Positions 48,622-57,774 of a stretch of 64,000 nt of DNA are shown piece after piece. The notes beneath the pieces were generated by a model, which did no database searches, was not told the origin of the DNA, and was given only the letters and a program-made list of their open reading frames with translations. Made by a program: the position numbers and the translations under genes. Source of the DNA: Desulfuromusa sp. Its GTDB lineage: Bacteria; Desulfobacterota; Desulfuromonadia; Desulfuromonadales; Geopsychrobacteraceae. The stretch covers positions 1 to 64,000 of the forward strand of contig JAQIBX010000105.1 of assembly GCA_027858895.1 (NCBI GenBank), read 5' to 3'. Every line of letters starts with the position of its first letter. The stretch's first letter is position 1.

Positions 48622-49614
48622 TCACAGCTCATTGTTTTTTTTGACCGGTCGCACATCGCCCGCCAAAATTTTCTCAATTTTTCCATTATTCAGCTGCAAC
48701 CGCAGCGCCCCTTCCACATCCAGTCCAACAACTGTACCGCAGAGACTTCTGGCCCCCTGATCGACCTCAACTTGCATATTCATCATGTCGCAGAGTTTCT
48801 CCCAGCGTCGCCTAATCGGGGCAAATCCCTCTTGTAAAAACTCGGAATAATAAGTATCCAGACAGCGTAAAAATGTCCGCAAAAAATTCAGGCGGTCGAC
48901 AGGTTTTCCCGTTTCTAGAAATGCTGAGGTTGCGGGATAAGTGAGTTCCTCAGGGAACTGATTTTCGATCATATTCAGGTTAACGCCGATCCCAAGAATA
49001 ACAAAATGAATTTGTTCTGTCTCGGCATTCATCTCATTCAATAACCCTGAAATTTTCGCGCCGTTCACAAGAATATCATTCGGCCATTTAACCTTAGCGG
49101 ATAGATGACAAGCTTCATTCAGAGTTTCGGCAACAGCAACGGCAGAAAGGAAAGTTAATTGGGGGGCCTGCTGAATAGGGATTTTAGGACGTAAGATAAT
49201 AGAGCTGTAAAGGTTGACACCAACAGGGGATTCCCAGCGCCGGCCAAGACGACCTCGACCAGCGCTTTGTCGGTCGGCAACAACCACCGTCCCCTCAAGC
49301 GCCCCTTCTTCAGCCAACCGACGGGCCTGTATGTTGGTTGAATCCGTCTCCGCAAAAGAAAAAACCGATTGGCCAATCAACTGGCAATTGAGATCATTCT
49401 CTATTTCGGCAGCCAATAATAAATCGGGAGCAGCCACTAACCGATAACCTTGAGAATGTTTAGCTTCAATTTCAAACCCCAACTCGCGTAACGCCTTCAC
49501 CTGTTTCCACACAGCTGCCCGGGAAATATTCAGCGAACCGCTGATGTCCTGTCCCGATATATATTGATCAGGACAAGCACGAAACAAACTGATTATTTTA
49601 TCGCGTGAGGTCAA
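48622..49614 (-). CDS. birA: Bifunctional biotin-[acetyl-CoA-carboxylase] ligase/repressor
   Basis: N-term HTH (YISGQDISGSLNISRAAVWKQVKALRELGFEIEAKHSQGYRL) plus ligase domain (DRQSAGRGRLGRRWESPVGVNLYSSIILRP, KWPNDILVNGAKISGLLNE). Likely TTG start near 49614. Confidence 0.88.
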   Translation of the reverse strand: MTSRDKIISLFRACPDQYISGQDISGSLNISRAAVWKQVKALRELGFEIEAKHSQGYRLVAAPDLLLAAEIENDLNCQLIGQSVFSFAETDSTNIQARRLAEEGALEGTVVVADRQSAGRGRLGRRWESPVGVNLYSSIILRPKIPIQQAPQLTFLSAVAVAETLNEACHLSAKVKWPNDILVNGAKISGLLNEMNAETEQIHFVILGIGVNLNMIENQFPEELTYPATSAFLETGKPVDRLNFLRTFLRCLDTYYSEFLQEGFAPIRRRWEKLCDMMNMQVEVDQGARSLCGTVVGLDVEGALRLQLNNGKIEKILAGDVRPVKKNNEL

Positions 49615-49675
49615 TGAAATTCCAATCAGAAAATAGGTGCTTGCATAAAAATCATGAAAACCTTCAAGTCCACCA

Positions 49676-49843
49676 CTAGGAGCTTGTCCGAGAATAAGGG
49701 CCGAAGCGAAAACCCGGAAGTTTGAGATCAGATTTTGGCTCGTTTGAGAGCTCATATCCATAGCTATGGGCTGAAAAGGAGCTGAAATATGGGCCAAACA
49801 TCTGGGTTTGCAGCCGGGCATTCATTGTCGGACAGTCTCCTAG
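49676..49843. mobile_element. MITE-like non-autonomous element with imperfect terminal inverted repeats flanked by CTAG
   Basis: CTAGGAGCTTGTCCGAGAATAA (49676 onward) vs reverse complement of the right end CTAGGAGACTGTCCGACAATGA (ending 49843): 18/22 identical. Confidence 0.5.
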
Positions 49844-50706
49844 TTAAATAACATTGAGATATCTGCGGCCTCGACTGAATGGGTCAATGCACCAACAGAA
49901 ATAATATTGACTCCAGTTTCAGCAATAGCACGAACCGTCTCCAGTGTGACCCCACCGGAAGCTTCAACCAGTGCATTCCCGTCAATCAGCTCAACGCCCT
50001 GCCGCATTTCATCCAAGCTCATATTATCAAGCATGATGATATCAGCACCAGCACGCAACGCCTCCGCAACTTCAGTCAAATTACGGGCTTCAATTTCGAT
50101 TTTGAGAGTATGAGAAAGCTGTTGTTTCGCCCGCTCAATAGCAGCGCTAATGCCGCCAGCAGCAGCAATATGATTCTCCTTAATCAGGACGCCGTCAAAT
50201 AGGCCGATCCGATGATTCCGTCCACCACCCATACGGACAGAATATTTATCTAAAGCGCGCAACCCAGGAACCGTTTTGCGGGTGTCGACAATGATTGCAT
50301 TTGTCCCTTCCACTTCAGCAACATATCTGGCTGTCAAACTGGCAATCCCGCTCATCCGCTGCAACAAATTGAGGGCAACCCGCTCCCCTTGTAACAACAC
50401 AGAAGCCTTTCCTTTCAGCCAGGCAATCACTTCCCCTTTGTGAACAGAATACCCATCAGCAAAAATCTTTTCGAAACTGACATCCGAATCAAGAGTTTTA
50501 AAAACCTTGGCCGCGACATCAAGTCCGGCCAGAGTAAAATCTTCTTTAGCAACCAGTTCAGCACGTGCAACAGTATCCCGTGCTACCGTGACCTCTGTCG
50601 TTACATCACCAAGACCGATATCTTCTTCCAGCGCGGTCCGCACAATACGCTCAATTTCAAACTGCATCTGATGAAGCTCCACACAGGGCTCAAAACCCGT
50701 AAACAT
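49840..50706 (-). CDS. nadC: Nicotinate-nucleotide diphosphorylase (carboxylating)
   Basis: 288 aa; LLQRMSGIASLTARYV, IIVDTRKTVPGLRALDKYSVRMGGGRNHRIGLFDGVLIKENHI, EASGGVTLETVRAIAETGVNIISVGALTHS. Confidence 0.95.
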   Translation of the reverse strand: MFTGFEPCVELHQMQFEIERIVRTALEEDIGLGDVTTEVTVARDTVARAELVAKEDFTLAGLDVAAKVFKTLDSDVSFEKIFADGYSVHKGEVIAWLKGKASVLLQGERVALNLLQRMSGIASLTARYVAEVEGTNAIIVDTRKTVPGLRALDKYSVRMGGGRNHRIGLFDGVLIKENHIAAAGGISAAIERAKQQLSHTLKIEIEARNLTEVAEALRAGADIIMLDNMSLDEMRQGVELIDGNALVEASGGVTLETVRAIAETGVNIISVGALTHSVEAADISMLFN

Positions 50707-50875
50707 ATTGAGAATTCAAGGAAAATAAGCCTAATCTATAGCATAATGGTCATTTCTCTCGCAACCTAAAACACTGGTTTTACTTGTGCAAATCCTCTTT
50801 ACATTTCCACAACTTGTGGTAAAAATATAAGTTTCATAAAAAGCATAAGATCACTATTTTCAAAAGGAGCGCCAG

Positions 50876-51781
50876 ATGAAAAGACTATTAGTTATTCTAC
50901 TGCTTGGGCTACCTCTGGCATTGGGAGCCTGCGTCAGTAAAAATACCTATCAGCAGAAAGTCAACGAAACAGATTTACTCACTCGTGATGTAACTGACTT
51001 ATCAGCGACCAACAGTGAGCTGCGTCAGGATAAAAAAGACCTGCAGAATGATCTATCTAAACTTAACGATCGCCTGGTTGATGTTCTACAGCAAAACTCC
51101 AAACTCCAGCGCGACCTGCTGGCAGCCTCTGCCAATCAGGAACGTCAGGAAGGCAACCTGACCCTGCATCAGCAGCAAATTGCCGCGCTGCGTGAACAAT
51201 TGACCGACATGCAGCAGACCAATGACCAATTACTGACAACGATCGAAGAGTTGAGTCAGGCGTTGGAAAAAGAAAAAATTGCCCGCGAAGCACGGCTGGC
51301 AAAAGTTAAAAACACCTATAATCAACTGGTCGGCGCCTTGGAGGAAGAGATAAAACGTGGTGAATTGACAATCTCGAACCTTGAGGGACAATTATCCGTC
51401 AACCTGCTCAACAAAATTCTTTTTGATTCAGGAAAAACTACCCTCAAAAAAGAGGGGCGGAAGGTTCTGCAGAGTTTGGGGGACGTTTTGCACAAATTTC
51501 CTGATAAAGCTTTGCAAATTGAAGGACATACCGATAACGTTCAGATCAGCAGCCGCCTGATTGAGCTGTTCCCTTCCAACTGGGAGCTCTCAACCGCCCG
51601 TGCCACCAGTGTTGTTCATTTTCTGCAGGACACGGTCGGCCTGCCGGGTGAGCGGTTAGTTGCATCCGGCCTCAGTGAATATCACCCGATTGCCAGTAAC
51701 GAAGAGGCAGAAGGCCGCGCCCAGAATCGGCGCATTCAAATTCTGCTGGTTCCGTTTAAGTCTGTCAATGAAACAGAATAA
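50876..51781 (+). CDS. OmpA family lipoprotein with coiled-coil region
   Basis: Lipobox LPLALGACVSK; coiled coil; C-terminal OmpA domain LQIEGHTDNVQISSRLIELFPSNWELSTARATSVVHFL...GRAQNRRIQI. Confidence 0.9.
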   Translation: MKRLLVILLLGLPLALGACVSKNTYQQKVNETDLLTRDVTDLSATNSELRQDKKDLQNDLSKLNDRLVDVLQQNSKLQRDLLAASANQERQEGNLTLHQQQIAALREQLTDMQQTNDQLLTTIEELSQALEKEKIAREARLAKVKNTYNQLVGALEEEIKRGELTISNLEGQLSVNLLNKILFDSGKTTLKKEGRKVLQSLGDVLHKFPDKALQIEGHTDNVQISSRLIELFPSNWELSTARATSVVHFLQDTVGLPGERLVASGLSEYHPIASNEEAEGRAQNRRIQILLVPFKSVNETE

Positions 51782-51811
51782 TCAAAATATTTGCCAATAG
51801 TACCAATAAAA

Positions 51812-51840
51812 AGCCCGTAGATCAAAAAGATCTACGGGCT
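51812..51840. terminator. Bidirectional terminator between OmpA-like and alcohol dehydrogenase genes
   Basis: AGCCCGTAGATC-aaaaa-GATCTACGGGCT. Confidence 0.8.
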
Positions 51841-51882
51841 CTTTCAGCTTAAACCCACCCAACCTTGGCTCGGGATAAACAT

Positions 51883-52884
51883 CTACTTGCTCAATACAAC
51901 CCGATAACGGGCTTGCCCGCTCCTCAGCTTTTCCATGGCTTCGTTGACTTGATCAAAACGGTACGATTCAACCACCGGCTTAATGTTATGCTGGACGGCA
52001 AACTCAAGCATTTTTGCAATATTGGCCGGACTGCCTACCGGGGATCCTGAAATGGATCGTTGACCTAAAATTAAGGGGAAAACCCCCAATTCTAATGGCT
52101 CCAGCGTGGCCCCAACAAAGTGCAGTCGCCCTTTGGGACGCAAAGTAGCGACATAGGCATTCCAGTCAAGGGTGACATTGACGGTGGATAGAATCAAATC
52201 AAACTGCCCGGCAGCTGCTTCGATCTCCGCTAAATTGCGCGAATTGATAGCGTGGTGTGCACCAAGTTCCAGGGCTTCTGCCTGCTTTGCTTCACTTGAG
52301 GTAAAGGCCGTCACCTCACAGCCCCAGGCGTTTAAGAACTGCAAAGCCATATGTCCCAATCCACCGATCCCGATAACGGCAACCTTACTAGTCGGTTTAA
52401 CGTCAAATTGCACCAGTGGGTTGAACACGGTAATCCCCCCGCAGAACAATGGCCCAGCGCTTTGGATATCAATATTGTTGGGCAGGGCAACGACACTGGC
52501 CGCCTGGGCACGCACCCTATCGGCAAAGCCACCATGACGGCCGACAATCGTCCCAAGCGCCCCTGCACACAGATTGTGGTCGCCTTCCAGACAGGAAGAA
52601 CAGGTCATGCAATACCCAGATTGCCAACCCAGTCCGACCTGCATACCGACCTGAAGGTTGTTCACCCCCTCGCCCACTGCTGAAATAGTACCTACAACCT
52701 CATGACCTGGAACTAGTGGATACTGAGTGATCCCCCATTCATTGTCGAGCATGCTCAGATCACTGTGACAGATGCCACAATGCTCGACGGCAATTTCAAC
52801 ATCGTTTCTACCGAGAGGTCCCGGATCGTATTCAAATGGTTTAAGTTCACCACCAGTCTCGAATGCTGCATATGCTTTGATCAT
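51883..52884 (-). CDS. Zinc-dependent NAD(P) alcohol dehydrogenase family protein
   Basis: [93 protein letters not shown]; start at 52884. Confidence 0.92.
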   Translation of the reverse strand: MIKAYAAFETGGELKPFEYDPGPLGRNDVEIAVEHCGICHSDLSMLDNEWGITQYPLVPGHEVVGTISAVGEGVNNLQVGMQVGLGWQSGYCMTCSSCLEGDHNLCAGALGTIVGRHGGFADRVRAQAASVVALPNNIDIQSAGPLFCGGITVFNPLVQFDVKPTSKVAVIGIGGLGHMALQFLNAWGCEVTAFTSSEAKQAEALELGAHHAINSRNLAEIEAAAGQFDLILSTVNVTLDWNAYVATLRPKGRLHFVGATLEPLELGVFPLILGQRSISGSPVGSPANIAKMLEFAVQHNIKPVVESYRFDQVNEAMEKLRSGQARYRVVLSK

Positions 52885-53153
52885 CGTATAGACTCCTTTT
52901 TCGGAATGGTTTATTTGGTTTCTTAACAGTATAGACGCAGAGTCATAACCTGAAACAAGGGGTCGACACAAAAAACCAGAGAATTAGATACCTAAGTTTC
53001 TCGTGTTCCTATGCACGAGAAAGAAAAATGCTGCTTTACTTGCATTACGCAGAGTAGTATCGATTTAATAATGAGTCCGTTTTGAAGAATCATTCTATTT
53101 GGATACTTTCCAGAATCACTTGATAAACCTTTTTGATGACGGCTTGATCAACC

Positions 53154-54035
53154 ATGAATATTCAACTGCCTGGGCACGGCCCCAAAGTGTCCCGTCAAAC
53201 CATCGGTTGGTTTGCCGTTTTCGGTTCTGCCTTCTTTTTCTATCTGGCCACACTCATAATTCGCTGGGCTGAACCTCATGTGACGATTGAATCTGCCTAT
53301 TTTGTTTTTGCCCGACTGCTGCTTGGCTTCATAGTTGTTTCCAGTACCATGATCCTGCAGAAGCAGAGGTTGCAACCCAAAAGATACCACTATCTTATTG
53401 GTCGGACTGTAGCCAATACCGTTGCTGTTTTCTGTTTTTATAAGGCCGTTGAAACGGGATCGGTCGCTGAGGCAAATATCCTCAACATGACCTATCCCCT
53501 TTTTGTTGCCGTATTTTCCTGGTTTTTTCTTCGGGGACAGCGCGACCGGTTGTCTCTGCTGATTGTTGCTGTGGCATTTGCTGGAGTTTGGCTGGTTCTT
53601 GCGCCGGGTGATATGAAACCCGGCGGGGAAAGCCTATGGGGCCTCAGTTCAGGAATATCGGCTGCAGTGGCGATTATTTACCTCAATATCAGCAGGCGCT
53701 ATCACGATTCGCAGACAATCCTGTTTTTTATGTTTGGCCTGGGCACCTGTTTAATGCTGATATTTTTCCATGACGCCATCTTTGTGCCGAACCTGGAAGA
53801 GCTGTTTTTTCTGCTGAGCTGTTCGGCTGCTGGTGTGCTGGGTCAGTATCTGATCACCTACGGCTTTTTGTATGTCACCGCAGTGGAGGGCTCGATTATT
53901 TCTTCCAGTCGAATATTGCTGGCTGCGCTGCTCGGGCCCATTTTAGTGGCTGACCCATCGCTGGCAATCTCAGGCTGGTGTGGTGCGTTGTTGATATTTT
54001 CTGCCAATGCTGCGCTTGCTTTGAGAAAAGCCTGA
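53154..54035 (+). CDS. EamA/DMT family transporter
   Basis: 293 aa; ~10 hydrophobic segments in two repeats, ETGSVAEANILNMTYPLFVAVFSWFFLRGQRD. Confidence 0.85.
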   Translation: MNIQLPGHGPKVSRQTIGWFAVFGSAFFFYLATLIIRWAEPHVTIESAYFVFARLLLGFIVVSSTMILQKQRLQPKRYHYLIGRTVANTVAVFCFYKAVETGSVAEANILNMTYPLFVAVFSWFFLRGQRDRLSLLIVAVAFAGVWLVLAPGDMKPGGESLWGLSSGISAAVAIIYLNISRRYHDSQTILFFMFGLGTCLMLIFFHDAIFVPNLEELFFLLSCSAAGVLGQYLITYGFLYVTAVEGSIISSSRILLAALLGPILVADPSLAISGWCGALLIFSANAALALRKA

Positions 54036-54038
54036 ATC
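53997..54038 (+). repeat. 42-bp direct repeat copy 1 (3' end of EamA gene)
   Basis: TTTTCTGCCAATGCTGCGCTTGCTTTGAGAAAAGCCTGAATC; identical to 56333-56374. Confidence 0.97.
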
Positions 54039-54557
54039 ATTCTCCCGAAAGATCAACGAAACCTTTCTTGAGTGATGACTCATTCCGAACATGTTGCTAT
54101 GTGTCGCTCACCCACAAATAATGGCCTGTTGAACAGCATGAGTGGCAGATTATCACAGCGACCGATAAATCAGGAATTGCACCGGCCTTCTCAGCTACAA
54201 CCGCTGCGGGAAGCAACCACGGCAACCTCGCAGATATTTTTAGTCAATGCCTCAAGCGAAAATTCGATACCTTAGCTGTCTTCCAGTCATCCGCCTGCGG
54301 AAGAACCTATTACAAAGCGGGAAATAATGGGTAGATTTTAAATCGGAGGCTTTTCAGTGAAGCGATATAAAAACAGAACGTTTGATGAGAAATACAATAC
54401 AAGCAGTTATCTAGCATGTGAGCACCTATTCAGATAAAACATTATCCTGTCAAATTAGACAGTTACTGGTGGAACAAGAGTTGTCTAATTTTGATAGAGC
54501 GTGTAGATTGTTATGCTAGATAAAAAACACCAGCAACTATCGTGGGGAAAATAATGA

Positions 54558-55019
54558 ATGAACATGATGAATGAACATGATGAATTACCAACAAAGCACA
54601 ATGACCCTTTAGTTGCTTTTCTACACAAAGCAATTAAGCTTTCCATAAAAATATTAGCCATATTAATGGTACTGGTTATTTTTTGGGGGGTGGCTGATGT
54701 CGTATATGTGCTGTACGGGCAGCTAAGAGAACCACCTTTTATGCTGCTTGACGTCCCCGACATTTTGAAAACATTTGGAGCATTTTTGACAGTTTTAATC
54801 GCCATTGAGATATATCAAAATATTGTTCTGTATTTAAGAACAGATGTAATTCCTTTGAAATTAGTTATAGCAACAGCGTTGATGGCCATTGCAAGAAAGG
54901 TTATTATCTTAGATTTTAACGAGTTAGAACCTACATACATTTTTGCATCAGGTACTGTTATTTTAGCATTGGGTATTACCTATTATCTGCTAGGGAAAAA
55001 CTATAAAGAAGAATTATGA
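54558..55019 (+). CDS. PsiE-like phosphate-starvation-inducible membrane protein
   Basis: 153 aa; four hydrophobic segments, TFGAFLTVLIAIEIYQNIVLYLRTDVIPLKLVIATALMAIARKVIILDF. Confidence 0.8.
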   Translation: MNMMNEHDELPTKHNDPLVAFLHKAIKLSIKILAILMVLVIFWGVADVVYVLYGQLREPPFMLLDVPDILKTFGAFLTVLIAIEIYQNIVLYLRTDVIPLKLVIATALMAIARKVIILDFNELEPTYIFASGTVILALGITYYLLGKNYKEEL

Positions 55020-56194
55020 ATATACTAGATGATTTCACTAAAAAAGAAACATCCGCCGGCGTACTGCTGATTTTTGTCACTATCCTTGCGTTAGTTCTGC
55101 AAAATAGTTGGTTGTCAGACGTTTATAGTAGTTTTCTGCACACTCATGTAGAAATACGTTTTGGAAATTTACAAATTGCTAAACCACTCCTGCTGTGGGT
55201 CAATGATGGATTAATGGCAGTGTTTTTCTTTCTCATCGGGCTGGAAGTTAAAAGAGAGGTTATGGAGGGCCATCTTTCTTCGATGAGTCAAATTGCGTTA
55301 CCTGGGGTAGCCGCTGTCGGCGGAATGGTTGTCCCTGCCTTGGTGTTCATAGCTTTCAATCAAGGTGAATCATTTGCGATGAAAGGTTGGGCAATTCCCA
55401 CAGCGACCGATATTGCTTTTGCGCTTGGTATTTTATCGCTACTCGGAAACCGAGTTCCCATTTCCTTAAAAATATTCTTAATGGCATTGGCTATTATTGA
55501 TGACTTAGGTGCCATCGTCATTATCGCATTATTTTATACCAGTGAATTATCAACCACATCCATAGTTATTGCGTCTGTTGCTCTGGTTGCCTTATTCGTT
55601 CTGAACAGACTGGGGTTTGCCAAAAAAGCGGCTTATATTTTATTGGGTATTGTTCTTTGGGTCAGTGTTTTAAAATCAGGTGTTCATGCTACTCTGGCAG
55701 GCGTTGCACTGGCCTTCATGATACCTTTAAGTTCTACCAGAGCTGATGGAACAACATTCTCACTCAGTAAAGAGATGGAGCATGACTTACATCTTTGGGT
55801 CGCATTTATAATTTTACCGATTTTTGCTTTTGTTAATGCCGGGGTCGACTTAAGAGGGATATCAATTGCAGAGATGTTTACGCCAGTGCCAATGGGAATC
55901 ATGCTTGGCTTATTCATAGGAAAACAGGTTGGCGTATTTGGGTTTAGCTGGTTGGCCATAAAGGCTGGTATCGCCAAACTACCCGAGGGTGGAAATTGGA
56001 AGCAGCTTTATGGCGTATCTATTCTCACTGGCATTGGCTTCACTATGAGTTTATTTGTGGATTCTTTAGCTTATAACGATACGCAAATTTATCATTTTGC
56101 AGATAAACTGGCCATCCTCCTAGGGTCATTTCTTTCTGCTGTCGTTGGTTATTTTGTTTTAAAATCTACGAATAATTCTGAATCCCTCGAATAA
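55016..56194 (+). CDS. nhaA: Na+/H+ antiporter NhaA
   Basis: 392 aa; LLWVNDGLMAVFFFLIGLEVKREVMEGHLS, WAIPTATDIAFALGIL, LMALAIIDDLGAIVIIALFYT. Confidence 0.96.
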   Translation: MNILDDFTKKETSAGVLLIFVTILALVLQNSWLSDVYSSFLHTHVEIRFGNLQIAKPLLLWVNDGLMAVFFFLIGLEVKREVMEGHLSSMSQIALPGVAAVGGMVVPALVFIAFNQGESFAMKGWAIPTATDIAFALGILSLLGNRVPISLKIFLMALAIIDDLGAIVIIALFYTSELSTTSIVIASVALVALFVLNRLGFAKKAAYILLGIVLWVSVLKSGVHATLAGVALAFMIPLSSTRADGTTFSLSKEMEHDLHLWVAFIILPIFAFVNAGVDLRGISIAEMFTPVPMGIMLGLFIGKQVGVFGFSWLAIKAGIAKLPEGGNWKQLYGVSILTGIGFTMSLFVDSLAYNDTQIYHFADKLAILLGSFLSAVVGYFVLKSTNNSESLE

Positions 56195-56332
56195 AACCTA
56201 TAATATCTCCATTTCTGAGAACTATGGGCGATTCACAGAGGGGAGGCTTTCAATGGCTCCCGGAACTGTCAAACCTTAATAGTCCCCTGGCAAAGCCGGG
56301 TGGGGTACCTCTTGGACTTAGAGAAGCTGTTT

Positions 56333-56374
56333 TTTTCTGCCAATGCTGCGCTTGCTTTGAGAAAAGCCTGAATC
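56333..56374 (+). repeat. 42-bp direct repeat copy 2
   Basis: Identical to 53997-54038; weaker similarity continues ~17 bp beyond both copies (about 12/17). Confidence 0.97.
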
Positions 56375-56391
56375 GTTATACCGTAAGGTCA

Positions 56392-57540
56392 TTAGAGAGA
56401 TGCTTGCAAAACAACCCGGTTTCGCCCCTCCTGTTTAGCCCGGTAAAGAGCATTGTCTACCCGCTTGAGCAGGGTGTCGGTACTATCCCCTTCGCGTAGT
56501 TGAGCCACCCCCAGGCTGATGGTAATGGATCCAGCGTCGACAAATTGTTCCCGCTCCACCTCCAACCTGATTCGTTCTGCAAAGGGTCCCGCTTCCTCAA
56601 TCAGAGTACTGGGCAGCAAAATCAAAAATTCCTCCCCGCCCCACCGGATCAACAGATCACCCTGCCGAATCAGGCCACGAATCAAGTGGCAAAGTTGCTT
56701 GAGCACCAAATCTCCAGTGCTGTGACCAAATTTATCATTCACCTTTTTAAAGTGATCAATATCAAACATAATCAACGAAAATGGTGTCTTCCCATGCTCG
56801 GAATGATGATGTTCGTGAACAATCGTTTCATCAAATTTGCGGCGATTGTAGGTATCGGTCAAGGTATCAGTTAAGGCTAATTGTTCCACCTGCTTAAGAC
56901 TTTCATTTAGCTGTGCAGCAAGGTCTCCGACTTCAATCAAGGCACGACTTAATTCAAGAGTCCGTTCCTCTATCCGAGTTTCCAAATGTTCTTTTGCTTG
57001 CTGAGTTTCATGTTCGGCCTGGCGCCGCTGCTGGTTTTCGGATCCAATTCGGGTCAGTAAATCAAAAAAACGGACAAAAAACTTCATCAGATGTTCTATT
57101 CGCTGTTGAGAAATCACTGGAACTTTTTCTAACGCTTGCAGGTAGGCATCCATATCAAAACCGTATGCGATTGCCTGGCGGCGGAAATAATCGTGATCAG
57201 GGGGTTGGTGGAGAAATTGTCCGAGGAAAAAGAAGCCGAGGGGCGTGCCGTCAAGCAGAATCGGGATGGCGACCTCAATGAGACCATTTGGGCAGGGATA
57301 GGTAAGATATTCCTTCGAATTCAGATATGCCTGAATCCTGCATTCACTTAATAAGCAGTTTTTGCAACTCTTTGGATTCACCCGATGGAAATTGGTACAG
57401 ATACTCTGCCAGCCGATTGACACCAACCAGTTCTGATCCGCATCCATCACCCCAACCGAGATCCCTGCCGCTTCATAAAAAAAACGCATCAACTCTTGTA
57501 GATCATCAAGATCGATTATCTCCTGCAGACTAAGTCTCAT
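56392..57540 (-). CDS. PocR sensory domain-GGDEF diguanylate cyclase
   Basis: LSLQEIIDLDDLQELMRFFYEAAGISVGVMDADQNWLVSIGWQSICTNFHRVNPKSCKNCLLSE (PocR-like) and C-terminal DTLTDTYNRRKFDE...RWGGEEFLILLPST. Confidence 0.9.
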   Translation of the reverse strand: MRLSLQEIIDLDDLQELMRFFYEAAGISVGVMDADQNWLVSIGWQSICTNFHRVNPKSCKNCLLSECRIQAYLNSKEYLTYPCPNGLIEVAIPILLDGTPLGFFFLGQFLHQPPDHDYFRRQAIAYGFDMDAYLQALEKVPVISQQRIEHLMKFFVRFFDLLTRIGSENQQRRQAEHETQQAKEHLETRIEERTLELSRALIEVGDLAAQLNESLKQVEQLALTDTLTDTYNRRKFDETIVHEHHHSEHGKTPFSLIMFDIDHFKKVNDKFGHSTGDLVLKQLCHLIRGLIRQGDLLIRWGGEEFLILLPSTLIEEAGPFAERIRLEVEREQFVDAGSITISLGVAQLREGDSTDTLLKRVDNALYRAKQEGRNRVVLQASL

Positions 57541-57774
57541 ATTACCTCCCCCCAGAGAAGACACCGACTAATTAAACTGATGACGCCCTAAAAAATAAAT
57601 ATATACTTATATGGTAGCAGGTTTCTTTCTTTATTCAACCCGCTTGCTGGCAATAAACATCATCTCGTACTGTCAATTAACCAAAACCAGAATTCTTGCA
57701 GTTGTTACAACAATGACGTAATCTCTCTTTTCTTACCGAACCAAAACGTTTTAATGAGCATTCTAGGAGTCTAC

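Noticed and set aside
48622-49821. 399-aa birA as called in the ORF track
   Set aside because: The first ~70 residues come from the MITE-like element and flanking spacer; BirA homology begins at about TSRDKII, so a start near 49614 is preferred.
52997-53022. Hairpin TTTCTCGTG-ttcctatg-CACGAGAAA upstream of the alcohol dehydrogenase gene
   Set aside because: Only 9 bp, no T-tract and between divergent genes; could be an operator but nothing further supports it.
54072-54275. 67-aa plus-strand ORF downstream of the EamA gene
   Set aside because: No RBS, no domain; sits in the non-coding border of the inserted segment.
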